From the NCBI RefSeq assembly GCF_001707755.1, contig NZ_MBDL01000001.1, forward strand, positions 310,001 through 374,000: a DNA stretch of 64,000 bases, in the 5' to 3' direction. This document shows, one piece after another, positions 29,787 to 39,712 of the stretch. This DNA comes from Acinetobacter celticus (lineage in GTDB: Bacteria > Pseudomonadota > Gammaproteobacteria > Pseudomonadales > Moraxellaceae). The notes under the pieces were generated by a model that was given only the letters and a program-made list of their open reading frames with translations, made no database searches and was not told the DNA's origin. Position numbers and translations under genes: made by a program. Positions within the stretch are counted from its first letter, which is position 1. The number at the start of each line of letters is the position of its first letter.

Positions 29787-30545
29787 ATGCTTGCTAAACG
29801 TATTATCCCCTGCCTAGACGTAGACAATGGCCGCGTAGTGAAAGGTGTTCAATTTCTGGATATTCGTGATGCAGGTGATCCAGTTGAAGTGGCTCGTCGT
29901 TATAATGAGCAAGGTGCCGATGAAATTACCTTCCTAGACATCACCGCAACCTCAAATGGCCGTGACACGACTTACCGCACGGTAGAACGTATGGCAGAGT
30001 CTGTATTTGTCCCACTCACTGTTGGTGGCGGTGTGCGTAAAGTTGAAGACATTCGCTTATTATTAAATGCAGGCGCAGATAAAGTCAGTATTAACTCGGC
30101 AGCAATTTATAATCCTGAATTTGTACAAGAAGCTTCGCAACGCTTTGGCGCACAATGTATTGTGGTGGCCATTGACGCAAAAAAAACGGGCGATAATAAA
30201 TGGGAAATTTTCACCCATGGCGGTCGCAAGCCAACTGGTATTGACGCGATTGAATGGGCGGTGAAAATGGCTGACTTTGGCGCAGGTGAATTACTGATTA
30301 CTTCTATGGATGCTGATGGCACCAAAGCGGGCTATGACTTAGCGTTAATGCGCAATATTAACGACCGTGTCACCATTCCAACCATTGCGTCTGGTGGTGT
30401 TGGATGTTTACAACATTTAGCCGATGGCATTTTACAAGGTGGTGCAGATGCAGTACTGGCTGCTTCTATTTTCCACTTTGGTCAGCACACCATTCCTGAA
30501 GCCAAACGATATCTTGCAGCCCAAGGCATTGAAATGCGTCTATAA
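29787..30545 (+). CDS. hisF: Imidazole glycerol phosphate synthase, cyclase subunit
   Basis: 252 residues from the ATG at 29787; a TTG 12 bases upstream also keeps the frame. With HisH it makes imidazole glycerol phosphate and AICAR. '[21 protein letters not shown]' carries catalytic Asp11; Asp130 is within '[12 protein letters not shown]'; phosphate sites '[11 protein letters not shown]' and 'IASGGVGCL'. The barrel is complete. Confidence 0.97.
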   Translation: MLAKRIIPCLDVDNGRVVKGVQFLDIRDAGDPVEVARRYNEQGADEITFLDITATSNGRDTTYRTVERMAESVFVPLTVGGGVRKVEDIRLLLNAGADKVSINSAAIYNPEFVQEASQRFGAQCIVVAIDAKKTGDNKWEIFTHGGRKPTGIDAIEWAVKMADFGAGELLITSMDADGTKAGYDLALMRNINDRVTIPTIASGGVGCLQHLADGILQGGADAVLAASIFHFGQHTIPEAKRYLAAQGIEMRL

Positions 30546-30571
30546 TTGACAGCATGAAATTATTTGATTAA

Positions 30572-30597
30572 AAATGAGTGCTTCGGCGCTCTTTTTT
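30572..30597 (+). terminator. Terminator after hisF
   Basis: GAGTGC-TTCG-GCGCTC followed by seven T; begins 26 bases past the stop. Confidence 0.85.
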
Positions 30598-30611
30598 ATA
30601 CCTATAAGAAT

Positions 30612-31079
30612 ATGAATCATCAAAACATTTTATTTATTGCTATACCGACTCTACTTTTCATTTTTTTAATGCTGAAACTGTGTTTCAACCTTCAGCAAAA
30701 AACCATTGAACGTATAATATTATTAATAAGTCTTCCTTTAATTATTGGATATATAGGAAACGTCTATTATTACGGCTTATCTATGCACAAGAGAGCCTTG
30801 CAATCGACTTCACAGATAAACGGCTGTGGTTGGTTAGAGCAAAAAATATCATTTAATTATCGCAAAGGTCGCTCAGAGCAGGCTTATAAATTTAGAACAG
30901 AAAACTGGCAATTTATAGAATTTAATGGCGATACCAAAAGCCATGAACGTTTGCCACTGTTAAATCAACTCAAATTAAGAGATGCCGTCTGTTTTCGCTA
31001 TGCCCAAAATGTGCAAGATCAATACAAGCACTATCTATTAACTGACCTGCAATTTAACCCTAAACCTCCAGCGTATTAA
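30612..31079 (+). CDS. Hypothetical membrane protein
   Basis: 155 residues from the ATG at 30612, which lies just past the hisF terminator. Two membrane helices (about 5-25 and 37-58) precede a soluble domain with 'GCGWLEQKISF' and a basic/aromatic stretch. No family recognised. A truncated relative follows directly (31104-31451), so the pair arose by tandem duplication. Confidence 0.55.
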   Translation: MNHQNILFIAIPTLLFIFLMLKLCFNLQQKTIERIILLISLPLIIGYIGNVYYYGLSMHKRALQSTSQINGCGWLEQKISFNYRKGRSEQAYKFRTENWQFIEFNGDTKSHERLPLLNQLKLRDAVCFRYAQNVQDQYKHYLLTDLQFNPKPPAY

Positions 31080-31103
31080 GTACATAATGGAAAACTTAAG
31101 TAA

Positions 31104-31451
31104 AATTTTAATAATTTAGGGACTATTGCTGTTCTTTATCACGGTCAGTTTTTCAAAAATAAAATCCAATCACCCATAACCTCACCTGAACAAATTCGTT
31201 ATTGCGGAATCTTTGAATGGGCTGAGGTTGAACAACAAACTCGGCAAAGCATTATTAAAGAAAAAGCATTCTATTTTCAGAATGATCATCAGGGATTTTT
31301 ATTTAGCAATAGCCTTCGAGCCAAACAACAATTTCCTGAACTAAAAACCATAAAATCGAAGGATCAAATTTGTTTACAGTTTTCGCCACAATATCAAGAT
31401 GAGCAGGGTCGCTATATTTTGATGGCATTCACATTGCTAGACCTAAAATAA
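31104..31451 (+). pseudogene. Truncated tandem paralogue of the preceding membrane protein
   Basis: The frame is open from just after a TAA at 31101 to a TAA at 31449-31451 (115 codons) but has no ATG, GTG or TTG in a sensible place. The translation aligns with the C-terminal two thirds of the gene before it: 'YCGIFEWAEVE' against 'GCGWLEQKISF', 'KDQICLQFSPQYQDEQGRYIL' region against 'RDAVCFRYAQNVQDQYKHYLL'. The first membrane helices are missing, so I call it a decayed duplicate. Confidence 0.6.
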
Positions 31452-31476
31452 AATATCCATCTACACAAAAATAGCA

Positions 31477-31506
31477 GACAAAAAAAAAGGAGTCTTTCGA
31501 CTCCTG
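31477..31506 (-). terminator. Terminator-like hairpin, minus direction
   Basis: Minus strand AGGAGTCGAAAGACTCC followed by ten T. The nearest minus gene ends 220 bases upstream (31726), so it may end that transcript or an undetected RNA. Confidence 0.5.
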
Positions 31507-31725
31507 TAAACCAAGAAAAATTACAGCGCTCAGTGATTTAAATGACTCATGAAATATACAAAACACTTGATCAAGGAGTTTTGAAATCTTTGATGCTTTA
31601 ACTATAAAAGACATTTGAACCTAAATATTGACAGCATAAATATAGATTATTGACCAAATGCGACAACATTTTGATGCAAACCCATTTTTACATCTTTTTA
31701 GTCCTCAAGTACAAAGCTCATCGAA

Positions 31726-32337
31726 CTACACTTTTTCAGCAATTTTGAGCTTTTGTTCGACCCATTTGGCAGGGCGGACTTTATTCACCGCCTGTGTTAA
31801 ACGCTCTGAAATAAACTGAGGCAATGCAATACCTAAAGGGTTTTGTTCCTGTAAATCTGCTGATGAAATGACCCGCGTTCCCAAGACATAATCAAACCAT
31901 GGCTTGGTCACACACCAATTGGCATCTTGATTGGAGTTCATATGATGGTCATAGTGCCATGGAATTTTTTTCATGGCCCACTCTGGTTCTAAATGCGCTC
32001 TGCGGTGAATGTAATAATAATTGCAGGCACTGTATACCACCGACAGACTCATACCCTTTGATACAGGATAAAATAAAGTACCGAATACACCTGCAACCAC
32101 AGCCAAAGAAACAATCTCATTCTTCGTCCGCCAATTGCTCACGCCTTCGACATAACCATAATCTAAAAAGTCCGTTTTACGCACTTCACGATGATGTTCC
32201 CAATGCGATTTCATACTGTCGGGTACAGGGCTATAACGCGACTTTCCAGCGCGATGCGTTCCATGGAGAATATATTTATGCGCAAACCATTCAAAACCAT
32301 TTGCAACAACCAAACCTGCTAAAAAACCTTTCCACAT
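31726..32337 (-). CDS. Fatty acid hydroxylase / sterol desaturase family protein
   Basis: 203 residues from the ATG at 32337 (AGGGAGGA before it). The family's di-iron histidine boxes are visible: 'HKYILHG', 'HWEHHREVRK', 'YYIHRRAH' and 'WHYDHHMNSN'. Integral membrane oxygenase predicted to hydroxylate a lipid or carotenoid (carotenoid hydroxylase CrtZ-like members share this size). Divergent AraC-type regulator starts 110 bases away and may control it. Confidence 0.82.
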   Translation of the reverse strand: MWKGFLAGLVVANGFEWFAHKYILHGTHRAGKSRYSPVPDSMKSHWEHHREVRKTDFLDYGYVEGVSNWRTKNEIVSLAVVAGVFGTLFYPVSKGMSLSVVYSACNYYYIHRRAHLEPEWAMKKIPWHYDHHMNSNQDANWCVTKPWFDYVLGTRVISSADLQEQNPLGIALPQFISERLTQAVNKVRPAKWVEQKLKIAEKV

Positions 32338-32446
32338 TTGTGTATCCTCCCTGATCTTAAGCACAATATAGCGCGTGCTTAAGACTAGATCTTGACCCTA
32401 TTTTCCAATATGATTGACAAATTGCGACAAAACTCCAGAATAAAAA

Positions 32447-33445
32447 ATGCAAGCACTCAAGGATTACACAGGTTCAGTTTATGGTGGGCTCGGTCACTTG
32501 TTATATGCCTATTATCAGGCGCAAGAACTAGCCATTCCAGAAAAACTGCTTCAAGTCCAAAACTTGGAACGATTTGATTACACCCTTTGGCGTGATTTAT
32601 TGATGGCGTTGGATACTCAATTGCAACAGCCTGCTTTAGGTTTGAAAATTGCAGCATTAGTGCAACCCAAGCATTTGGGCATTATTGCCTATATTGCAAT
32701 GTCTTGTGAAAACTTAGGCGAAGCCTTGCACCGTTATCATGATTTTCATCGATTAATTTATGATGGTGGCCCTCTGCATGTGGCAGCCCATGGCGAAATT
32801 ATCTCTATTCGCTGGTCAGATTTACCACCTAATATGACCACACAAATTACCGATGAAATTGCAATTGCATTAATGGTGGGTTTTTTAAAACACTTTATCG
32901 ATTTTAAAGATATTTGCCTGCATGAAGTTCATTTTCAATATCCAGCGCCCAAAAATATAGCGCTCTATGAACAATTTTTTCGCTGTAAAGTACGTTTTTC
33001 TCAACCATGTTCACAGGTATTGATGGCTGTTCAGGAACTCTCCAAACCATTCTTGCAAAGTGATCAAACCTTACAACATTTACTGATGCAACAAGCACAT
33101 GCTTTATTGGAAAAACTGCCACATAGCACCCAAACTGATCAGCGCTTGCAGCAGGCTATTTTAACTGGCCTACAAAAAAACCGCTTCCAAATTGAACATA
33201 TTGCCAGTCAACTCAACCTTTCAATACGACAACTGCAACGGCATTTACAACAACAAGGCACAACTTATCAGCAACGGATGCAAGAGGTTCGCTGCATGAT
33301 GGCTCAAGAGTATTTACGCGACCCGCATTTAAGCTTACAGGAAATTGCTCTTTTATTGGGTTATTCGGAGCAAAGTGCCTTTCAACGTGCCTTTAAACAA
33401 TGGCTCCAACAGACACCACAACAGTGGCGACAATGTAAGCTATAA
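32447..33445 (+). CDS. AraC family transcriptional regulator
   Basis: 332 residues. The N-terminal ~200 residues match the arabinose-binding-like domain of OruR/ArgR-type AraC regulators; the C-terminal 100 residues hold the two helix-turn-helix motifs ('IEHIASQLNLSIRQLQRHLQQQG' and 'LQEIALLLGYSEQSAFQRAFKQW'). Activator or repressor role, ligand unknown. Divergent from the sterol-desaturase-like gene, the likely target. Confidence 0.9.
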   Translation: MQALKDYTGSVYGGLGHLLYAYYQAQELAIPEKLLQVQNLERFDYTLWRDLLMALDTQLQQPALGLKIAALVQPKHLGIIAYIAMSCENLGEALHRYHDFHRLIYDGGPLHVAAHGEIISIRWSDLPPNMTTQITDEIAIALMVGFLKHFIDFKDICLHEVHFQYPAPKNIALYEQFFRCKVRFSQPCSQVLMAVQELSKPFLQSDQTLQHLLMQQAHALLEKLPHSTQTDQRLQQAILTGLQKNRFQIEHIASQLNLSIRQLQRHLQQQGTTYQQRMQEVRCMMAQEYLRDPHLSLQEIALLLGYSEQSAFQRAFKQWLQQTPQQWRQCKL

Positions 33446-33575
33446 TAAATTTTTCGTATTTTTTTTTGTAATATGACATTATTCTGATTATTTTATAAAC
33501 AATAATATTACCTTAAATTTCACAAATTCATGTGAATAAAAATAAATCATAAAACAAATCGCTCTAGGAGAGTGT

Positions 33576-34265
33576 ATGAATAAATATCTTGCAGAATTAA
33601 TTGGGACTTTCTGGCTGGTCCTCGGTGGCTGTGGTAGCGCAGTACTTGCAGCCGCATTTCCTGAACTGGGTATCGGTTTTGTTGGTGTGGCATTGGCCTT
33701 TGGTCTAACCGTATTAACAGGTGCTTATGCACTGGGCCATATTTCTGGTGGACATTTTAACCCTGCCGTAAGCATTGGCTTATGGGTGGGTGGACGCTTC
33801 AATACTAAAGACCTTATTCCCTATATTATTGCCCAAATTATTGGTGCTGTTTTGGCGGCTTTGGTGTTGTACTTCGTTGTCAGTGGTCAGGCTGGTTTTG
33901 CAGGTACAGGTGGTTTTGCCAGTAATGGTTTTGGCGAATTATCACCAGGGAAGTATTCGCTCGGTTCTGCACTGATCATTGAAGTCGTGCTCACAGCAAT
34001 GTTCCTCATGATTATTATGGGTGCAACAGATCAGCGTGCTCCTGTCGGTTTTGCTCCCCTTGCCATTGGCTTGGCTTTAACCTTAATTCATTTAATTAGT
34101 ATTCCAGTGACTAATACTTCTGTGAATCCTGCACGAAGTACAGGCGTGGCATTCTTTGCAGAAACCGCAGCATTAAGCCAATTGTGGTTATTTTGGGTCG
34201 CACCGATTATTGGAGCAGTCTTAGGTGCACTGATTTATAAATTTATAGCAAAAGAAAGTCAATAA
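33576..34265 (+). CDS. aqpZ: Aquaporin Z
   Basis: 229 residues, six membrane helices. Water channel of the inner membrane. Both NPA motifs are intact: '[11 protein letters not shown]' (about residue 63) and '[11 protein letters not shown]' (about residue 185), the latter with the selectivity-filter Arg. The N-terminal '[21 protein letters not shown]' is the AqpZ form rather than GlpF. GAGAG ribosome site; strong terminator follows. Confidence 0.95.
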   Translation: MNKYLAELIGTFWLVLGGCGSAVLAAAFPELGIGFVGVALAFGLTVLTGAYALGHISGGHFNPAVSIGLWVGGRFNTKDLIPYIIAQIIGAVLAALVLYFVVSGQAGFAGTGGFASNGFGELSPGKYSLGSALIIEVVLTAMFLMIIMGATDQRAPVGFAPLAIGLALTLIHLISIPVTNTSVNPARSTGVAFFAETAALSQLWLFWVAPIIGAVLGALIYKFIAKESQ

Positions 34266-34296
34266 AACGCAACAATGCCTTTTTTAGGGTTTAGAT

Positions 34297-34334
34297 AAAA
34301 GTCAGTCCAGAAAAAACTGGACTGACTTTTTATT
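34297..34334 (+). terminator. Terminator after aqpZ
   Basis: 14-bp stem AAAAGTCAGTCCAG / CTGGACTGACTTTT with an A6 loop and T tail. Confidence 0.9.
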
Positions 34335-34398
34335 AGATATCATGTCTGATATTCAATAACAGGCTTTTTAAAAGCCTATACGCTATATATCTTGCGTC

Positions 34399-34659
34399 TT
34401 AAAGAAATGGATTTTCCACTTCTCCAGCCTCGGCTCTCATGACAATTTCAGGTAAATCCGTTTCACTTTCCAAACTACGCACCACCTCATTCAATAGGGC
34501 TTGTAGTGCTTTGGCCGCCTTTAATCCCACCTGATCTTTAGTCAGCTGTAAATTCCCATAAAGATTAATGCAATCAGTTGAATTTTCTACAGTTAAGTCA
34601 TGAATTGCATGAGATTCTGTGTCATTCATATAAGGTTTAAACATACATTCCTCACTCAT
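34399..34659 (-). CDS. Hypothetical protein
   Basis: 86 residues, acidic (pI low), one predicted helix region 'LKAAKALQALLNEVVRSL' and an N-terminal segment with two Cys. Good core-like codon use and ribosome site (GAGGAA before the start). No family recognised. Confidence 0.5.
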   Translation of the reverse strand: MSEECMFKPYMNDTESHAIHDLTVENSTDCINLYGNLQLTKDQVGLKAAKALQALLNEVVRSLESETDLPEIVMRAEAGEVENPFL

Positions 34660-34708
34660 CTTATTATTATCTTCAAATAGAGATTCAACTTATCCTAAAG
34701 CAGGCAGA

Positions 34709-35803
34709 TTATTTCAACAACTGCAAAATATATTGCAATAAGGATTCAATTAATTGCTTCACAATGGCATCTTGCGTATTTGCGTCTACAACAGCACCCG
34801 CATTGGGTTTCGTTTGTGCCGTATCTGTAGTTGAACCACCAGAGCGACTAAACTGCTTTTGCATGGCTTGTAACTTGCTGTTTTCGACATCTTCAGCACA
34901 TTGGCTTTCTGCATCCCAGTTTGCATATTCAATGGGTTTGTTGGCTTTTACCGCCGTGGCTTTCAACGGTAGCTGATACGTATTGCGCTTTTGTTCTTCG
35001 CTCAGTTGTGGAAATAAATTAATGCTCAATTGCTCTTCTAAATAGCAAATACTGACCACTTTCACCTGTAAAGAATTATCATTGGGTGCGTAATATGCGC
35101 CAGCAGCCCCTGTTTTAGGGATATACACCGCTTTATAGGTTGCGGTTGGCACAATCACGCCTTTACCAATTGTCTTGAGCTTCTTAGAAGCAAAAACAGG
35201 CCCTGTGACCAAATAAACATCCAACTTCTGCTTGGTCACAATAGCCCGCGTCGCTTCTTCTAGCTCACGCCACACTTGCTGATTATTTTTGGGTGCTTGT
35301 GGCACCATATTGGCCAATGAAAAACTGTCAAATTGAGATACTTTGGTTGGCATATCGGCATTTGGGGCCATGTGCCCACGGTCATAGCCTGAAGCGCGGT
35401 AATCTGACAATAATGCACGATGTGATGTATTCACACGGGTTTCTTCATGGAAGCTGTCTTCACGCGGAATTTTTTGGCTCAGGCGAGTCGGTGTCAGGGC
35501 TTCTGCTACCCAAAGTGGGGTTTTAGAAACACCTGAATACATCACATTAAAACCATTAAAACACAACGGATAACTGTGCTTATTCAGGCTCTCTTTCATT
35601 AAATATGGCGGGACATCGCGATAAAACTGATCGAGACATGCCGAATTTGATGGCGTTGCCGAAGAAACAAACTGCTGAATTTTTTCTTGTCCAAATGCAA
35701 AGGCAAAACTTCCCGTAGCCACTAAACCTAAAACCATTTTGACGCCATTTCGATTAAACAATTGGGTCAAGGCGTTGACTGAACTGCGTTTCTTTCTTGC
35801 CAT
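34709..35803 (-). CDS. DNA/RNA non-specific endonuclease (NUC1/EndoG-like)
   Basis: 364 residues. A basic N-terminus and single hydrophobic helix (about 19-37) act as signal/anchor, so the enzyme probably faces the periplasm or outside. The beta-beta-alpha-metal nuclease core has 'ASGYDRGHMAPNADM' (D-R-G-H, catalytic His at about residue 142), 'SFSLANMVPQAPKNN' (metal-binding Asn) and 'VYLVTGPVF'. The C-terminal ~60 residues are low-complexity Ser/Thr/Gln then a hydrophobic tail. Could supply nucleotides or degrade extracellular DNA; no immunity gene is visible next to it. Confidence 0.87.
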   Translation of the reverse strand: MARKKRSSVNALTQLFNRNGVKMVLGLVATGSFAFAFGQEKIQQFVSSATPSNSACLDQFYRDVPPYLMKESLNKHSYPLCFNGFNVMYSGVSKTPLWVAEALTPTRLSQKIPREDSFHEETRVNTSHRALLSDYRASGYDRGHMAPNADMPTKVSQFDSFSLANMVPQAPKNNQQVWRELEEATRAIVTKQKLDVYLVTGPVFASKKLKTIGKGVIVPTATYKAVYIPKTGAAGAYYAPNDNSLQVKVVSICYLEEQLSINLFPQLSEEQKRNTYQLPLKATAVKANKPIEYANWDAESQCAEDVENSKLQAMQKQFSRSGGSTTDTAQTKPNAGAVVDANTQDAIVKQLIESLLQYILQLLK

Positions 35804-36130
35804 TATTTACAACATTTCATTTAAAAAGGACTATTTTTCACGAGCTTAGCAAGCACATTCTACGAAGTATATGGAACATTCTTTGCTTTGGTCAACAAAG
35901 CATCAAAAATTGTCTAACAATACAGCAGTCAGTGTAACCTAATGTCACGCTGATCGACAGCGCAGTGGGCGCCACACCTGAATTTAGCAATGAATAAGAC
36001 CATTCAAGCACGTTCTGAACGTATCTGTAGATTTCACTGCTCAATCAATTTTGAGTGATTCAATTTATCTGTATAAAAAAAACCAGAGACATGCTCTGGT
36101 TTTTTATAGTGAACAGATTAATCGTGCTAC
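35804..36130. other. Intergenic region between endonuclease and kup
   Basis: 327 bases. A terminator, stem AAAAAAACCAGAG / CTCTGGTTTTTT at 36075-36106, lies after kup (minus strand) and works in both directions. Nothing else seen. Confidence 0.6.
36075..36106. terminator. Terminator downstream of kup
   Basis: AAAAAAACCAGAG-ACATG-CTCTGGTTTTTT hairpin 25 bases past the kup stop. Confidence 0.85.
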
Positions 36131-38011
36131 TTAAATTTCAATTTGACTGCCTAACTCCACCACACGATTGGTTGGAATTTGATAGAAATCACTGACTGGA
36201 CTGGTATTGCGCTGCATGGAAATAAATAGCTTTTCACGCCACGGCGACATGCCCTCACCCAAGGTATGCATAATGCGGTCACGCGAGATGAAGAAACTAA
36301 TCTGCATTAAATCATATTCAAAACCAAGTTCAGCATAAGCGGCTTCCAATGCTTGCGGAATATTCGGCTGATCTTTAAAACCGTAATACAAGGTAATACG
36401 ATAAAAACGGACATCCAATTTTTCAACACTACTGCGTTCTTGTGACGGAACAAACGGAATATCACGTGTAATCACCGTGACCATGATATTGCGTTCATGT
36501 AGGACTTTGTTGTGCTTAATATTGTGAAGCATGGCATGTGGCACAATATTGGGTGTGCCAGTCAAAAAGACAGCATCGCCTGGAACGAACTTGGTTTCAG
36601 TGCCCATGCTAATACTTTTAATAAATAAATCGATTGGCAATGAATCTTTTTCAAGACGCTTTAACACCAATGCACGGCCATCTTTCCATGTCATTAAAAT
36701 AGTGAACAACACTGCACCAATTAAAATTGGCACCCATCCACCTGATAAAATTTTAAGCGATGTCGAGGCAACAAAAATCATATCAAGGAGCAAAAATGGT
36801 ACAGCAAATAATGCAACTTTCCACATCGGCCAGCGCCATAAACCATAGGCCAAAATAGCGATTAATATGGTGCCACACAACATGGTCATGGTGACGGCAA
36901 CCCCATAAGCATTGGCTAAATTCTCACTATTTTCAAACAGTAGAATTAAAATCAATACCGAGATATACAGTGCCCAATTAATGAATGGCAAATAAATTTG
37001 GCCACGTTCTACATCGGAGGTATGGCGTACCGCTAAACGCGGTAAATAACGTAATTGAATGGCCTGATTGACCATAGAAAATACGCCTGTAATAACAGCC
37101 TGAGATGCAATAACCGCAGCAGCCGTCGCCAAACCAATCATTGGAAATAACGCCCATTCTGGAATAAGCATATAAAAAGGATTGGCGAGTGCATCGGCAT
37201 CACGCAATAACAAGGCGCCTTGTCCTGCATAATTCAACAATAAGCACGGCAGAACAATAATAAACCACGCTAAACGAATTGGAAGACGACCAAAATGTCC
37301 CATATCGGCGTACAGTGCTTCACCGCCTGTCATGGTCAAAATCACGGCACCCATGGTTAAAAATGCCACATAAGGTTGGTTAAAGACAAAACTTAATGCC
37401 CAATACGGATTAACCATTAACAGTACGTGCGGAGTCTGAAAAATACTCCAAAGCCCTAAAGCGCCAATGGATAAAAACCACAACAGGGTTAATGGCCCAA
37501 AGAGTTTCCCCATGGTGCCTGTACCGTGGCGCTGTATCAAAAATAGCCCAGTAATAATCCCTATAGATAAAGGCTCTAACCACTGATTAAAGATTGGCGT
37601 AGCAATACTGAGACCTTCAATTGCAGAAAGCACTGAAATTGCAGGGGTAATAATTCCGTCACCAAAAAATAGTGATGCACCAATGAACCCCAGTGCAATG
37701 AGATAAATTTTCTTATTGTCACTGATGAGTGTGGTTCGCAGATTGAGTGCCAGTAAGGACATAATTCCGCCCTCGCCATCGTTGTCTGCTCGCATAATAA
37801 TTGTGACGTATTTAAAGCTGACGGTCAGCATCATGCACCAAAAAATAAGGGACAGAATGCCTAAAACAGATGCTTCTGATATTGCAAGATGTGCGGTCAG
37901 AAAACATTGGCGTAACGCATAAAGCGGACTGGTTCCAATATCTCCAAATACGACCCCAAGTGCAGCTAGGGTGATCGCGGGCAATGCGGCTTTTTTTGCA
38001 GTACTTTGCAT
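36131..38011 (-). CDS. kup: Low-affinity potassium transport system protein Kup
   Basis: 626 residues, about 12 membrane helices followed by a ~170-residue cytosolic domain. Proton-coupled K+ uptake across the inner membrane. Family marks: '[19 protein letters not shown]' near residue 18, 'GGIMSLLAL', '[24 protein letters not shown]' around residue 111, and 'GGWVPILIG'. Intact and of normal length (622 in E. coli). Upstream of tRNA-Ser on the opposite strand. Confidence 0.96.
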   Translation of the reverse strand: MQSTAKKAALPAITLAALGVVFGDIGTSPLYALRQCFLTAHLAISEASVLGILSLIFWCMMLTVSFKYVTIIMRADNDGEGGIMSLLALNLRTTLISDNKKIYLIALGFIGASLFFGDGIITPAISVLSAIEGLSIATPIFNQWLEPLSIGIITGLFLIQRHGTGTMGKLFGPLTLLWFLSIGALGLWSIFQTPHVLLMVNPYWALSFVFNQPYVAFLTMGAVILTMTGGEALYADMGHFGRLPIRLAWFIIVLPCLLLNYAGQGALLLRDADALANPFYMLIPEWALFPMIGLATAAAVIASQAVITGVFSMVNQAIQLRYLPRLAVRHTSDVERGQIYLPFINWALYISVLILILLFENSENLANAYGVAVTMTMLCGTILIAILAYGLWRWPMWKVALFAVPFLLLDMIFVASTSLKILSGGWVPILIGAVLFTILMTWKDGRALVLKRLEKDSLPIDLFIKSISMGTETKFVPGDAVFLTGTPNIVPHAMLHNIKHNKVLHERNIMVTVITRDIPFVPSQERSSVEKLDVRFYRITLYYGFKDQPNIPQALEAAYAELGFEYDLMQISFFISRDRIMHTLGEGMSPWREKLFISMQRNTSPVSDFYQIPTNRVVELGSQIEI

Positions 38012-38092
38012 AGGGTTGTCTTCAATTTAGACAGTATTTTTGCGAATCATATCACCACGCTAAAAGTTTTTCTCTAAATCAATTGTTTCAGC

Positions 38093-38121
38093 TTGGCAGT
38101 CTAATGTTTTTTGGGTATTAT
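38093..38121 (+). promoter_or_regulatory. Promoter of tRNA-Ser
   Basis: TTGGCA (38093-38098), 17-base spacer, TATTAT (38116-38121), 10 bases before the tRNA 5' end. Confidence 0.75.
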
Positions 38122-38131
38122 CCTCGGCCAT

Positions 38132-38222
38132 GGTGAAGTGTCCGAGTGGCTTAAGGAGCACGCCTGGAAAGTGTGTAAACGTTTATAGCGTTTCGAGGGT
38201 TCGAATCCCTCTTTCACCGCCA
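38132..38222 (+). tRNA. tRNA-Ser (GGA), integration site
   Basis: 91 bases with long variable arm and encoded CCA; anticodon loop CTGGAAA (anticodon GGA). Its last 14 bases begin the 80-bp direct repeat that bounds the downstream island, so the gene is the attachment site and was restored by the integration. The repeat also contains the tRNA terminator hairpin, so expression should be unaffected. Confidence 0.97.
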
Positions 38223-38288
38223 AAATTGTTTTCTACGGGACTATACCGTAGTGTGAAAGGCTTGAATCTAAAGGGTTCAAGCCTTTTT
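38209..38288 (+). repeat. attL, 80-bp direct repeat overlapping tRNA-Ser 3' end
   Basis: Begins CTCTTTCACCGCC inside the tRNA and runs through an internal inverted repeat CTACGG-N7-CCGTAG and the tRNA terminator hairpin (AAGGCTTGAA / TTCAAGCCTT). Matches 46981-47060 at 79 of 80 positions. Confidence 0.95.
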
Positions 38289-38289
38289 T
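38251..38289 (+). terminator. tRNA-Ser terminator within attL
   Basis: AAAGGCTTGAA-N9-TTCAAGCCTTTTTT hairpin 30-66 bases after the tRNA. Confidence 0.8.
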
Positions 38290-38345
38290 CATGCCTATAC
38301 ACTACGAGATAATCTAGTAGTATCCCGACATATTTGTCGGTACTT

Positions 38346-38376
38346 TTGACGGTATCTGCTCGCAGATGACTATAAT
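38346..38376 (+). promoter_or_regulatory. Integrase promoter with palindromic operator in the spacer
   Basis: TTGACG (38346-38351), a 19-base spacer and a consensus TATAAT (38371-38376) precede the integrase. The over-long spacer contains a perfect palindrome ATCTGC-TC-GCAGAT (38354-38367), the layout of promoters worked by MerR-type regulators. AlpA-family proteins have a MerR-like fold and one is encoded 2 kb downstream. The -35 also belongs to a TTGACGGTAT motif repeated at both island ends. Confidence 0.55.
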
Positions 38377-38429
38377 AAGGAGTGAGTCAGGTGATTCCTG
38401 AAATCTATACCGTCAAATGAGACTCACAA

Positions 38430-39707
38430 ATGGCTAAAGAAATTAACAAGCTTGATGCTAAAACCATTAAGAACTTATCCTTCGACCCAGATATTACAAA
38501 CAAATATACGGACGGTGGTGGACTATATCTTTTAGTTCATAAAAATGGCTCAAAGTATTGGCGTTTTGATTATCGCCGTCCTATTACTCAAAAGCGCAAT
38601 ACTTTAGCTTTAGGTACTGTAGACAATATCAGCCTTAAAGAGGCTCGTCTCAAACGTGATGAAACCAAACGTAAACTTGCTAATGGAATCGACCCTGCTG
38701 AAGAACGTAACAATCATCGAAATGAGCAAAAAAAGAAACTTGAGAATACTTTTGCAAAGTTTTCAGCGGAATGGCTGAGAATCCGTCAACTTGAAGGTAA
38801 AGTTGATAGAGAAACCATTCGAAAGCTAAATAAGGATATTTTACCTTTTATTGGTCAAAAACCAATTACAGACTTGACCGTTGAACAACTTGAATACGAT
38901 GTCACAAATAGCCTTGTAGAACGTGGTGCATTTGAGTCGGCTCGCCGTGTCAAATCAATCATGGGAATGGTTTTAAAACTGCCATTTAAGAAGCGCTTGA
39001 TTACCTATAACCCTGCTTATGACATCACATTACCGAAGCCTATCAAAGGGCATCATAATGCAATCGTCAACGAAGCTGAGTTAAAAGGAATGCTTCAAAA
39101 AATTTGGCGTTATCATACGGACAACCCTAGAGCGCGTATTCGCACCGAAATGGCATTAAAGCTATCTGCATACATTTACCAACGCCCTAATGAGATTCGT
39201 GAATTGCTTTGGGAACATGTTGATTTTGATAATCATCGCCTTTGTTTCAGTGCAAGCAAAACTCACCAAGATCACATCGTCCCACTATCTCGCCAAGCTT
39301 TTGATATTTTGAAGCAACTTGAAGATATGAGGACTACATCAAAATACGTTTTCCCTAGTATCAAAACATCAAATGAAAGTATGAGTTCAGATACAGTTCG
39401 CCAAGCTTTAAATAGAATCGGCTATCAAGGCAAGCACACGGCGCATGGCTTTCGTGCAACAGCACGAACAATTTTAGGTGAAGAACTCGAATATCGAATC
39501 GATATTATTGAGCACCAATTGGCGCATACGGTACGTGATCCAAATGGTACAGCTTACAACCGTACTAAGTTTTTACGCCGTAGACGTGAGCTAATGCAAT
39601 TGTGGGCGGACTATTTGGACACTTTACGTCAAGGTGGAGATGTATCTATCTTTAAACCTGATCAAGAAGACAATCTAATCAAATTTACTAAATATAGCGT
39701 GGCTTAA
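38430..39707 (+). CDS. int: P4-type tyrosine integrase
   Basis: 425 residues, full length. The N-terminal DUF4102-type arm-binding domain ('LDAKTIKNLSF...YTDGGGLYLLVHKNGSKYWRFDYR') precedes the core-binding and catalytic domains. Catalytic residues: Arg in 'YQRPNEIRELLW' (about residue 250), His-x-x-Arg in 'TAHGFRATARTIL' (about residue 340), His in 'EHQLAHTVRD' and the Tyr nucleophile in 'GTAYNRTKFL' (about residue 376). It lies 207 bases from the tRNA, as usual for islands of this kind, and should catalyse integration and excision between the 80-bp repeats. Confidence 0.95.
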   Translation: MAKEINKLDAKTIKNLSFDPDITNKYTDGGGLYLLVHKNGSKYWRFDYRRPITQKRNTLALGTVDNISLKEARLKRDETKRKLANGIDPAEERNNHRNEQKKKLENTFAKFSAEWLRIRQLEGKVDRETIRKLNKDILPFIGQKPITDLTVEQLEYDVTNSLVERGAFESARRVKSIMGMVLKLPFKKRLITYNPAYDITLPKPIKGHHNAIVNEAELKGMLQKIWRYHTDNPRARIRTEMALKLSAYIYQRPNEIRELLWEHVDFDNHRLCFSASKTHQDHIVPLSRQAFDILKQLEDMRTTSKYVFPSIKTSNESMSSDTVRQALNRIGYQGKHTAHGFRATARTILGEELEYRIDIIEHQLAHTVRDPNGTAYNRTKFLRRRRELMQLWADYLDTLRQGGDVSIFKPDQEDNLIKFTKYSVA

Positions 39708-39712
39708 TCTGA

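Noticed and set aside
31429..31614. 61-codon minus-strand frame
   Set aside because: Overlaps a terminator hairpin and poly-T tract; Phe/Cys-rich translation comes from the T run.
38377..38419. Possible nine-codon leader peptide (GTG at 38391) before the integrase
   Set aside because: The predicted transcription start after TATAAT lies at about 38383, beyond its ribosome site, so it would not be translated from that promoter.
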